In this document: one piece after another, positions 1-10,825 of the stretch
Position numbering within the stretch: position 1 is the stretch's first letter
Layout of the letters: each line of letters starts with the position of its first letter
Source of the DNA: Pseudisothecium myosuroides
Lineage: Eukaryota > Streptophyta > Bryopsida > Hypnales > Lembophyllaceae
DNA: 64,000 nucleotides
Assembly (NCBI GenBank): GCA_951799445.1
Contig: OX637289.1
Span: 45,670,264-45,734,263, forward strand
Reading direction: 5' to 3'
Position numbers and translations under genes: made by a program
Notes under the pieces: generated by a model
The model's database searches: none
Told to the model about the DNA's origin: nothing
What the model saw: the letters and a program-made list of their open reading frames with translations, nothing else

Positions 1-1028
1 CTTCCCTTTTCACCATGAATGATGATTTTAATTTCATCATTTTTTAGGTGCAGTAATTCAATTCAGAAATCATAATGCACTCCGTGAACTTATGAAAAAA
101 TGCACTTATTTGGCACTCATTTAGGAATTTGGAGGCACAACCTTCAACCTTCGAGGTGTTTTCTACATTAATCTTTTCAGGATCGTGCTTGATTTTGGAG
201 GCAAGCAAGACATTTTGTAATTTTATATTGAATAATGAATACTAAGGAAAAAAAAATTGAAACCGGAATGTAACTTAAGTATCCTTGAAGGATATTGAAA
301 TTAATTAAAAAAATAATGTAAAACAAAATATAGGCATCCTTCAAGAGAATTGAAATGAAATTTTAAAAAAATCATGGAGACATCCACTACGTGAATCCTT
401 ACAATCTCACATGAGGCTATTAAATAATGCTTCTTAGATTCCTATATTATTAATTTATTATCCCCCTACACTCAGTGAACATCTTGTTACATAGCAGTCA
501 CTTGACTATTTGAGGGGATTTAAATATTTTTTCATTTTTTTTTTATAAATTTGAATATCCTTTGTGGATATTTCAACCCCTTAAGGAGTAAAGGACCGGC
601 CTTTTTTTTTGGAGAATTATGAATTTTTGGGGTTTAGGATTTTGGTGAGTTTAGATTTGATTTTTTAGGGCCCAAATTATTTTACAAGGCATAGTGAGTC
701 CAAAGTTATGAGGATCTTTAGTTTGCGGGCAATTTAGGACTTTCTACTATAAAATAAACTTTTAATAGTTTGAAGTCCTATATTTAATTCAATTTCAATA
801 CTATTGGAAAAAAAAATTGATAGAATGTACATTGTGTATTTCAACATTTCAACCATTGAAAAATTTGGGAGTGCCGTTTTTCAATTGTATAAATAAACTA
901 TTAATAGTTTAATATTTTATTAATGTGCATCATTGTCTACCTCATTCCACATTTGCACTTACTAATATTCTTCTACATGTTAAACAATTCCAAATGATTT
1001 GAAAGTATTCGAATATGTAAACAACTTG
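1..1028. other. AT-rich non-coding left flank
   Basis: No coding signal seen. Around 576-600 there is a CCCCTTAAGGAGTAAAGGACC stretch resembling the ends of the TTAA-type MITEs further right. The segment about 660-800 is a diverged relative of about 57440-57597 (shared phrases such as AAAGTTATGA and TTTCTACT). It may be local host DNA or the left part of the composite element; no terminus could be fixed. Confidence 0.5.
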
Positions 1029-1030
1029 TC

Positions 1031-1881
1031 ATTGATAAAGAAAGTTTGAAGCAAATATCATTTTGTCTTTGATTTCATGAAAATCTGACCTACTGAACTG
1101 TAGCTGCCCAGATTTCAGCAGGGTCCCAAAAATGAAAAATGGCACTTCTGCAAGTGCAAACACAAAGATCTTGCAATCTACACGGTGGATTCTTTTCAAA
1201 AATTCTCCACGTCTTTTAAAACTAATATACTACAAGATCCTACGGTTAAGTAGGTTCAAAAATGTTTTTCTTCAGAAATTTGGTACTTGTATTACAAATG
1301 GCCGTTTTGGAGCATTTTAACATTTTTAATGAAAACATAATGAAGGACCTTTAGGGACTAATTTTTCTTATATTCATTCTTCATAATGGATTTCAATTCA
1401 CTTGATAAAACTAACTTTGTTTGAATGTGGATTAGGTAAGTTGAATGACTCAATAGTGTTATGCTTGAGTGTCAGTCCATGAAGGTTCTCATAATCTCAT
1501 TTGTACATTTGCACCAATTTCCAGGTACAACAAATCACCATAAATCCATAAGTACATAGAATTTCACATTCCTAATTTCCTATTCACATACTAATTTTAA
1601 AATTTTAGAGTTGTACACCGTATTGAATAAAAGTCCATGATTTATTGCAAAACTTCATTCAAAACATGAACACAATCAACACATTGATTGTGTAGGGCAA
1701 TTTCTATGTAAAATATGTAGACAATAAGTACTACCGTACTCACAAAAAAGCTACAATCACATATAATCCATAGGATTTCCCTTCCTAACAAAATAGAACT
1801 CCATTGCAAACTACAAAAAGCGACTTCAAACCAATAGTACGAGCATCTTCAATATTTTCAATTGTACTATACTACTATACT
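1031..1881. other. AT-rich 3' flank of leftward gene
   Basis: About 850 bp without coding signal; a 62-codon open stretch here is not supported by any recognisable composition or homology. It lies downstream of the leftward gene and should hold its 3' UTR and polyadenylation signals. A GGACCTTTAGGGACTAA string at about 1347 resembles the ends of the TTAA-type MITEs. The same DNA recurs at 11614-12464. Confidence 0.5.
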
Positions 1882-3081
1882 TCATTCCGAGTCAGAACTG
1901 CTATCATCTTTTTGACTTTCTCGTACAAAACCGGAGCCACCATGTGGCCCATATCCGCTTGATTGTCCTCCGGGGGCATAATTGCCATAGTAAGGCCCTC
2001 CAAAAGTTGGAGGTGGAATTGGAGCATTTTCTTCAGACCCTGTAGTTCTTCCATGACTTGATCCACTATAAAATGAGCTTCCATGAGGCCCATACAAATC
2101 ATGTCCTCCCGTTCCGTGATAATATTGTGAACCGCCGTATTCAGAACCACTGTAGTTTGGATAACTCGGGTTTCCATAGGGTCCTCCTGTTGTTGGATAA
2201 TACTGCGATCCGCCATGTTGTAAACTCCTCAAGTCCACGTTCCTTGGGTCTAAGAAGCCTCCTCCGACATTTGGAAACTCTTCTGAGTCGTCTCGGAGGT
2301 CACGGTTGGACCGTGAACTTCCTCCTCCATGTTGTGGGGGACCTGCATTTCGATGACGATGGGAATCATGTGATGATTCGTGGTGCCTACGTGGTGGACC
2401 GTAATCCTCTGTACTTCTCCTAAGCGCTTCTTGCATTTGATTCTCGTATTCTATGTTGTCACACTCGTCTCGACGTTCATGTCTTTCCGGAGGTGGAGGT
2501 GGCAATGGTAATGAAGCCTCCTCATCATCTTCACTATCACTGTCCTCTGCATCTCGCATTGGCCAAGCTGGTTTGCCGAATTGGCCACGATTAGACCAAG
2601 CTGGCAAAAAATCGCTTTCCTTTTTTCAATTGCTAAACACCACGGCTGAATGACAAGTCATTTTGGTCTCCTTGTTCATCCCTATCACCGTACGCCAGTC
2701 TACGTCTTTTTGCAATACAATCTCCGCCCAAACCATAGCCATGGTAGAGTAGTTCATGATTTTGGGCTTCGAGGCACCTAGATTTGAAGCTGCCCAAATC
2801 TCTTCATATCTCTGTTTGAAATGTTCACTGCTGCACGTCTCCATAGGGCCTTCCCAACGCTTGACACTTCTCTCTAAGTCGTCACTCATTGGCCATAGTT
2901 TGGCAATGTGTGACATTTTGACATATTTTTTGCACATCGTGCAGTTCCAAACCTTCTTAGTCTCGTACTGCCATCCTTCCTTTGCCACATTGAACTCGTC
3001 AAAGTAGACATCCAAATCGAATTCTTGAGGTTTTCCTTTCGTACTTTTCTTGAAAGGATTGGGAAGCCCTTTTGGAGGCAT
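1882..3081 (-). pseudogene. CKKYVKM-domain protein with Gly/Tyr/Ser-rich tail, copy 1
   Basis: No known family recognised. The ATG at 3081 opens a 151-residue segment with a basic N-terminus, then a compact domain containing CTMCKKYVKMSHIAKLWP (around residues 48-65). This matches the N-terminal domain of the rightward RING gene, including CKKYVKM, HI.KLWP, a later N/E-H-F and W-A spacing, and a closing YS.A.MV.AE.VL block. A TGA at 2628-2626 is followed in the same frame by about 247 codons starting KKESDFLPAWSN. That second part has an acidic stretch (DSDSEDDEEA), PPPPP, then a long low-complexity region rich in G, Y, S and H with repeated GGSQYY, and ends DDSSSDSE. The two parts read as one ~400-residue protein broken by, or read through, one UGA. 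A TATA-like box lies about 155 bp upstream. The same TGA is in copy 2. Confidence 0.6.
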
Positions 3082-3195
3082 GGTGTCGAAATGACAAGTT
3101 CACAAATCACAATCCAATGTTTCACAATTTCACAGTTGTTTGCACTCGAAGTCGAAGGAGGCGCGCAGAGACAAATTGCCACTGGATCAGTCCAC

Positions 3196-3366
3196 TCCGC
3201 AAGGCAAACAACTGTGCGGACGGAGCCGTCCGCGGTCAAATATATAGCATCCGCCCGGGCGGACGTCGTTGTCCCGATCGGACGGCCCAAGCTGCGACCG
3301 CTTCGCATCGAACGGCCGACGATGAAGGACGGACGGGCGGACAGCCAGCGGGCGGACGGGCCAGAT
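3196..3366 (-). promoter_or_regulatory. GGACGG/CCGTCC array and TATA of leftward gene
   Basis: A GC-rich island in AT-rich DNA with many GGACGG or CCGTCC hexamers in both orientations (for example GCGGACGGAGCCGTCCGC near 3215). A TATATA stretch at 3239-3246 reads as a TATA box for the leftward gene. The array overlaps the outer edge of the left palindrome arm. Similar clusters lie in front of the other element genes and at the element's right end, which suggests a shared binding site; that role is inferred. Confidence 0.5.
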
Positions 3367-3444
3367 CGCCTTGGATTCCAATTTTAAATAAGGGTCGCCT
3401 AGGATTCCATAGTTCTTATCAAACTTGTGAGGTTCAGAATCTAA

Positions 3445-3480
3445 GCCCTAAACCCTAAACCCTAAACCCTAAACCCTAAC
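3445..3480. repeat. Interstitial telomere-type repeat (CCCTAAA)n
   Basis: Five consecutive CCCTAA(A) units in the left palindrome arm. The opposite arm near 5845-5865 keeps only one or two degenerate TTTAGGG units. This is the common plant telomere repeat and also the AAACCCTA telo-box promoter motif. Confidence 0.9.
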
Positions 3481-4283
3481 GATTTCAGTCCTAAGCATTT
3501 TTTCAGAATTCATTAGTTCTCTTCTTTGATTGAAGTTTAGATTGAAAGGTAATGGAAGAAAAATTACAATTGAAACTCAAATGCAATTGAAATTTGTGAA
3601 TTTCAATAAATTTCAAATTTCAAATGCAAATACAACCTACAATCCTATTTGAATTGAATTGAAATGTAATGCAATGCACATACAATTCAAATTTAAATCA
3701 CATTCACTTCTAATTCAATAGAAATAAAAAATTCTAAAAACTTTTCATGAATTTGGATTTGTACTTTCCTATCATTTGAAAAAATGAAATGCACCGTGCA
3801 GTACAATTTCATTTAAAATATGTATTACATTCCATTTTTATTGAAATTGATTCCAAAAATTGATAATCTTAATTTAAATGAAAGTTACATTCAACTAAGA
3901 ATGAAATTACATTCACATTCATATTCTATTTCATTTTCCGCCGCAAAATTGCACATGCAATTTAATTTGAATGCAAGGCAAATTGTATTGCAATTCAAGT
4001 GAATTTCCAATTCAATTTCGATTGAATTCCAATTTCTACGGAAATTCAATTCATGGACAATTCATTGCATTCAAGTTAAAAACTTAAAATTCATGAGAGC
4101 ATCAGATTCATTTTGAATTTTAATTGGAATGACTTTGTAAAATCAACTATACTTCGAATGGGTCGACAATGCAATTTAAACTAAAGTGGAATTGAAAAAT
4201 GAATGATAAACCATTATTAGGTAACACTATTTGGACCATAATGAATGAAATATATATGAAATTATGAATCAATCATTTGTCTA

Positions 4284-4347
4284 AAGATAATTTCATATTA
4301 GTGTTAAAGATAATTTCATATTAGTGTTAAAGATAATTTCATATTAG
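4284..4347. repeat. 23-bp tandem repeat in palindrome loop
   Basis: About 2.8 copies of a 23-bp unit beginning AAGATAATTTCATATTAG, just inside the left arm of the foldback. Confidence 0.85.
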
Positions 4348-5940
4348 AAATGAGCTCATAAGAGCTAGGAAGTAAAATTCTAAATGGATATGGTAAAAAT
4401 TAGGTAACACTATTTGTACCATAACACTAAATACCATCATTATTGTAGTGGGTTTAGGGTAACTATTTTAAGTAACTATTCAAGTAATGGAAATCGACGC
4501 TTTCTTCTAAAGTCCACGGGGAATCGTCCAAAACTTAGAAGTCACAATCCTCATGAAGTTCAATCCAATGAGTGTGCAAGTTGGTTATGGATGTGAACTC
4601 TTATTTCTCTAGAACGGATTTGTCATCGTGTCATGGGCTAAGCAATTTGTGGCTTCTTCAAATGTATTCTACTGTATGCTGAAATGAATCATTAATGTGT
4701 ATTTGATTCCAAGGTCCATTCTATTTGAGGCTCATTTCTAAAAGTCGTTCAGACGTTAATACCATAGATGCATCTTCATTATGGAGAACAATGGCAATTC
4801 AATAATTAGTTGTTGGTTCTTAATCATTAAATATAATTGTATACATGAAATAGAATATGCATTACCATTGAAGATTATTTTTAACAAAAACAAAAAATTT
4901 GGTATCAATTCCTAGTACTTAAATCTTTTTTTCTTAAAAAAATCCAAATACAATATCTTTTAGTATGTTTGTTTTTTTTCCTTTAGAAAAATAAAATCCC
5001 ACGTTCGTATTTCATATTATTGTTGAATCTTTCCTTAGACAAATGATTGATTCATAATTTTATATATATTTCATTCATTATGGTCCAAATAGTGTTACCT
5101 AATAATGGTTTATCATTCATTTTCCAATTCCACTTCAATTTAAATTGCATTGTCGACCCATTCAAAGTATAGTTGATTTTACAAAGTCATTCCAATTAAA
5201 ATTCAAAATGAATCTGATGCTCTCATGAATTTTAAGTTTTTAACTTGAATGCAATGAATTGTCCATGAATTGAATTTCCGTAGAAATTGGAATTCAATCG
5301 AAATTGAATTGGAAATTCACTTGAATTGCAATACAATTTGCCTTGCATTCAAATTAAATTGCATGTGCAATTTTGTGGCGGTTTTAGGGAATAGAATATG
5401 AATGTGAATGTAATTTCATTCTTAGTTGAATGTAACTTTCATTTAAATTAAGATTATCAATTTTTGGAATCAATTTCAATAAAAATGGAATGTAATACAT
5501 ATTTTAAATGAAATTGTACTGCACGGTGCATTTCATTTTTTCAAATGATAGGAAAGTACAAATCCAAATTCATGAAAAGTTTTTAGAACTTTTTATTTCT
5601 ATTGAATTAGAAGTGAATGTGATTTAAATTTGAATTGTATGTGCATTGCATTACATTTCAATTCAATTCAAATAGGATTGTAGGTTGTATTTGCATTTGA
5701 AATTTGAAATTTATTGAAATTCACAAACTTCAATTGCATTTGAGTTTCAATTGTAATTTTTCTTCCATTACCTTTCAATCTAAACTTCAATCAAAGAAGA
5801 GAACTAATGAATTCTGAAAAAATACTTAGGACTGAAATTGTTAAGGTTTAGGGTTTAGAGCTTAGATTTTGAACCTCACAAGTTTAATAAGAACAATGGA
5901 ATCCTAGGCGACCTTAATTGAAATTGGAATCCAAGGCGAT

Positions 5941-6150
5941 CTGGCCCGTCCGCCCGCTGGTCCGCCCGCCCGCCCATCCGTTGGTCTGTCCCTGGGTCCG
6001 CCTCGTCCGTCCCCCGACCGCCCCCCGTCCGCCTGCTGTCCGCCTGTCCGCCGGTTCGGGCTAGGTCCGCGTCGTCCGGATTAGCTTCGGGGGAGGGTAC
6101 TTTTTAGGTCTGGGAGCGGACGGCTATATGAGCGGACGGCCACTATCTTT
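5941..6150 (+). promoter_or_regulatory. CCGTCC array and TATA of rightward RING gene
   Basis: GC-rich array of CCGTCC/GTCCGCC variants at the outer edge of the right palindrome arm. It is followed by a CTATATG box at 6124-6130 set between two GGACGG hexamers (GCGGACGGCTATATGAGCGG). The gene's ATG lies about 300 bp downstream. It mirrors the promoter of the leftward gene. Confidence 0.5.
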
Positions 6151-6429
6151 CTCCTCACTTCCACTCTCCCATTGAGGAAACAAGCCATGTTGGATGTGCT
6201 ACTATTGCTTCACCGCGCTAGTTGCTCCTATGTGGTGGAGAGTTGGGGTCAATTATTTTTTTCCGATACAAGGTTTGGCCTTTGGGACTTCATCACTTTG
6301 ACACGCTCGAAGATATCGACACGCGTTCTTAGTATTTGGTGAACATATCAAGACTTCAAGACTTTGACAATTACAATTTCAATTTCATAGTCGACGGTCA
6401 TCACTTGACAATCAAAACATTCAGTAGTT

Positions 6430-9400
6430 ATGGCAACAAAAAATATTGGTGCAGCTGAAAGCAGCAAGAAATCCAAACCTAGAGGAGCTGGTCATCAGTT
6501 GCGGTATGATATTTTGCTGAATGACAATATTAAGGCGCAGGACGGTTGGGAGGATGAGGACGCAGAGTACTGGTCTTTTAAATTGTGCAAGAAATATGTG
6601 AAGATGTATCACATTGGGAAGTTGTGGCCTAAAGATTGTCATGCTCTTCACACTAAAGAGTACTGTTTTAAACCAGGAAGTTGCTTGAATGATCATTTCG
6701 TGCATCGCTCAATGGAGGTATGGCGTGCTCTTTTTGGAGACAAGGGTATGAGCAAGGGCAAAATAAACTACAGTTTGGCATGCATGGTTTATGCTGAACT
6801 TGTGTTGCCTCACAAAGTGGCGTGGAACACGTATCCTAGGACATCGGCAGCACCAGTTCAACTGTCCTTCTATCAAAAAGATATTCTAGATACGTTTGTA
6901 TCAAATGTCAAACTTTCTAAAGCTCGTGGTACATCAAAGAATGCAATGGAACAAGTACCTAGTGCCGTTCAAACGGGAAAGCAGAATGTAGAAGTTATGA
7001 AGGGAAAAAAAAAGGAGCCATTGCTTCCATCCAATGAAACGAAGGCCAATTCAAATGATCTAGCGAAAGGGCAAGACATTCCACTTCAAACCGAAGTGGA
7101 TGGTATGAAAGGCATCGGAGGAAAAAGTAACGCTGAAGGTGAAACCAACCAAAATGTTACTACGGACGGTGCGTTTAGGGTTGTATATGCGAAAGGTGTT
7201 GTGGCGGACGCTCCAACATCATCTATGAATCTTGTACCGAACGTATCAAATCCAGTGCAGGAAACTTGTGTATTTAAGGCGGCTCGTCTTCCAAATGAAG
7301 AGGATTCAACGGCGCCTTTTGACATTTCCGAGGAAGAGGTTCCCGTCAAAGAACTGGAGAGGGCAACCGATGCAATCACTAATCTTCTAGAGAGGAATGT
7401 CCTGGGGGACATTACTACCAGAGATGATTATGAGGACGGGAACCAAAGATAGAGCCCATCCCCAAGACAAATGCATACAATGTTGCCTTCGGAAGAGCCA
7501 CCCATTCATATCGTTGTCAATAATGAGGAAGGGATACCTTCTCCATTCTTTCATCCAGTGTTGAATTTGTTGGATCGTGAAGATCTTGAGAGATTACGCC
7601 AGATTCCTCCAGTACGAGAAATGGAGAACTTCGTAGAGTGTACTCTTCGATGGCAAAAAACTAAAATCGGCCCAGCCGGTTTCGCCGTTGTAAATGAAAC
7701 TTGTACTGAAGAGGAAAGGGACAGTTTGATGGAAGGGGGAGAAGGGCACTCCAAGTCACGCTTTTCTAAAATGGACTTTAAAGACATGTTTAAAAGCGCT
7801 TTATCTCTATCATGTAGAGCTAGACTTGTGGCTGAATACACACCTGCCCTTGAGGCAATCGTGGATTCCTTCTCTCAAATCACGCCACAGATTATGCATG
7901 GTGCACTGGCTTTCAGGAAGTTTGTTGATTTCGCAAACGAACTGCAGGATAATAGGGTGAAAGACCTAAACAACTTATGTGACCTTGAAAAGAAGGTTAT
8001 AGAGCTTACAAAAGTGTCTTATGCAAAGGAAGACCATGACGAGTTGAAGGAAAAGTATATGGCATTGCAGAAAGAACATGAGGAACGTAAGCAACAGTAT
8101 GAGAGGGAGCGGCTCAGAAATGAGAAATTGAAGGTCCAAAATTTGCAGTTGACAAAGAACTGCAAGACATTTGAGGGGACGTTACGTGAGCACTGGGAGA
8201 TGTTACAGAAATTACAAAACAAAAAGACATGTGAACATTGCAAGGGCTCATGGGAGGAAAGTGAACGGACTGAACATAGTGATCGACTTTTTCTTCCGCT
8301 CGAGAAGGGCAAAGCCGTGGACAAGACAACAAAAGTTGCAGAGGTCATTAAGAGCCATCACGCTATCCCTCCTCTCTCTCTTGCCCTTGACATTGTTGAG
8401 AAGGGCAAAGCCGTAGACGAGAGCACAAAAGTTAAAGTAGCTGTTGAAAGTTTGGAACCTGAGCCTCTTCTCTTATTAGAAGGCTCTAAATCCACGCAAC
8501 CGGTCGACCCTATTGTCGACAACTTAAAGCAACAATTGGACCTGGCAATTCAAGAGAAGAATGAAGCGGAGTCTTTAATGAGACGAATGGAAAAAGTAGG
8601 AGTTCTAAGCAATATCCTTCCAAAGGGTTTAGGAGACTTGCGTTGGATGTTTTGGGCGAGGCAACTACAAGATCCTGCACGCGTGTCCTCTCAACTCATG
8701 AGTGGGCTCCTCACGTATGCAATGGAGTCGGACAAAACATACAATCACGTGGAGAGCTCTTATTTGCGTCTCAAGAAGAAGATGGAGGATGAAAGAGCAA
8801 ATCCTTATGTGCAGGTTACGGTTCAGGGAGACATGGATCAAATGTTTGAGCGCCTAAACCACGGCAAATCCTATCATTCCGAGGACATCAATAAGGCCAA
8901 AGAAGTGGAAGAAGGATGGGTAGTTCACAACACATTGTCTGCTCACATATTTGATGAGGAAAAGACACTTGTGCTTGGCAGTAATCCTAATGATTTCCTG
9001 TTGAAAGGGAAGTGTTGTCTTTGCCAAAATTGTTTTGGGCCCGAAGGATGTTTAACTTTGGGCCCATGTGGCCATTCTTTCCATATTCTTTGTATCCAAA
9101 AGGCTGCAACGTATGCCGCCCGTTGTTCCATGTGCCGTATTCCTTTGGCTACAAGACTTTTTGAAATGCTAGGGATTTCGATTCTGATGCCACCGGATCA
9201 CGAGTACAATCGATGGAACCTTCCCCTTGACCAAGCGCCATACAAATTCCAAAACTATTTGCATTGGAGAAAAGCAATTGATTGGGATTCTACCCTAAGC
9301 ATACATGGGTTGATTAACCCCGAAGTTACTCCTGTAGATAAGTATTTTTGGATGACGCGGGACGTGGAAGTGGAGTTGCGTGCCTTTGGAATTCCGATGC

Positions 9401-10092
9401 TTGAATCTCAAGAATTATTCTGCCGTAGCATGGGAGGACATTGGAGCATCGAACACAATAAATTCTTTCGATTTCCCGAGGCGGAATGGAAGAAAGATGA
9501 GATCGATGACCGTTTGGTAAAGGTAGAACGCGACCCTGAAGTCATTGTGCAATATTAGAGGTACAACCATGATTTGATAGGACGGGCCCTCGTTTTATCA
9601 AAGTTGGAAGAAGCAGCAAAGGTGCGTTCCAGAGTGGACTTGGATCAAATATTAACGCAAGACCATAAAATGGAAGATGTTGCTCGAGCATTTGATAGGA
9701 GGATGGATGATGTTATTGCGAAGTGGAAGAATTATCTAGGGGGGGAAAATGCAAGTGGCAATCTCAATCAATTCTATGTGAGAAACGAGGACGAGGAAAT
9801 TCAAAAACTTCTGCAAGAAGTAGATTCTACTATCCGGACTTTGAAGGCGCGTGAAGTGGAGTTTTCTCCGAAGCGCAAAAACAAACGGAAGATTACAGAA
9901 GAAGATGACCACTCTCCAAAAACAAAAAGACAATTTGAGAGGGTTGATATGGAAGTAGGAGCTTCTCGTGAACTTCAGAATTGCCTTCAACAAGGGAGTC
10001 CTCAACCAATACCTCGTCAAACAAGTAGAAGACTCATGGAGAGGGAGGGGACATCTTGTGATACGGAAGACAATAATGGTGCCAGAATGTAA
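6430..10092 (+). pseudogene. CKKYVKM-domain / coiled-coil / RING-finger protein, copy 1
   Basis: One reading frame of about 1220 codons interrupted by two TAG stops (7450-7452 and 9556-9558). The N-terminal domain (about residues 10-140) holds LCKKYVKMYHIGKLWP and is related to the leftward gene. The middle has a long charged coiled coil (DLEKKVIELTK to about QLTKN). A RING finger follows near 9013-9150: CCLCQNC, then CGHSFHILC, then CSMC, the spacing of a C3HC4/H2 zinc-binding module typical of ubiquitin ligases. The part after the second TAG is basic (KRKNKRK), a likely nuclear localisation signal. Copy 2 has CAG at the site of the first TAG, so that stop is a C-to-T mutation. The second TAG is in both copies. 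The ubiquitin-ligase role is inferred from the RING alone; the rest is unrecognised. Confidence 0.65.
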
Positions 10093-10825
10093 TAGAAAAA
10101 TGTTTCATTTTTTACTATAAACCTACATTAGTACTAATAGAAGATTACTAAGTAGTATAGGCTTTATTACTTTTGTTTGCACTCTAAGTATGACATTTTT
10201 TCAGTTTTTGTCGTTTTTGAATCGCGCATATCATAACTTCTTTATAATTAGTATAGGTTTGCCTCCCAAAAAAATATTTTTATTGTCTTATTCATATATT
10301 AATATATATATTTTTATGTATTTTTTGGCCTTCTTTGTTGATGATGTTCTCTTCATTTGTGCTGTGTTTGGCACAATGATTTTTTGGTTTGTATAATAGT
10401 ATAATATTGTATTTCTCTTATGTTCACTGTCATGATTTTATGAAAAAAAGAAAAATGAATCCTATGTGTCTGCTTGTTCGCCCATCCGCGCGTCCGCTCG
10501 CCCGTCCGCTTGTCCATTGGGGCTTCTTCCAACGGTTAGTTTGATTTCAGCAACTCAAACATAGAAGAGCAAGGAAGAAGGTAGTTGAAATCACTCCTGT
10601 TAACTTGAATGCTAAGATTTCCAAGGGCTAGAGCTACATTTCTTGTGTCTCTTGCTTGGTAATGCATAGTTCAGTGAATAGGGGGGCTTTGGTTTCCAAG
10701 GCTTCATGCAATACTTTTATTTGATACATGATACAATGATACATGATGATTTGAATGCACATGTATTTTAAAGTCTGAGCGAATATTGGTAATTTCAAAG
10801 TGGAAATGGGAAGAAGCTTTTCACA
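10093..10825 (+). promoter_or_regulatory. Spacer with small CCGTCC cluster upstream of transposase gene
   Basis: AT-rich 3' region of the RING gene, then a short GC-rich cluster at 10470-10517 with CCATCCG, CGTCCGC and CCGTCCGC variants, about 310 bp before the transposase ATG. A 68-codon hydrophobic open stretch at 10190 looks like chance reading of T-rich DNA. Confidence 0.4.

Larger units (their letters stand above)
3345..5960. repeat. 2.6-kb foldback (long inverted repeat), copy 1
   Basis: The arms 3345-4285 and 5034-5960 are reverse complements over about 930 bp with scattered mismatches, separated by a loop of about 750 bp. The outer ends are the GC-rich CCAGCGGGCGGACGGGCC and its complement; the inner ends are at CAATCATTTGTCTAA. 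The arms are AT-rich with no coding signal. The structure sits exactly between two divergently transcribed, related genes, so it probably arose by inverted duplication of a promoter/5' region. It would form double-stranded RNA if transcribed through. Confidence 0.9.

Noticed and set aside
1875..2216. 113-codon leftward frame overlapping the low-complexity tail
   Set aside because: Shadow of the Gly/Tyr-rich coding frame; the latter has coherent composition and joins in frame to the upstream domain.
3025..3458. Open frames across the GC-rich array (120 and 128 codons)
   Set aside because: They run through promoter-array DNA and telomere repeats; GC-rich repeats give few stops by chance.
10190..10396. 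68-codon hydrophobic frame after the RING gene
   Set aside because: T-rich DNA yields Phe/Ile/Leu-rich translations; no start context or conservation beyond the general copy similarity.
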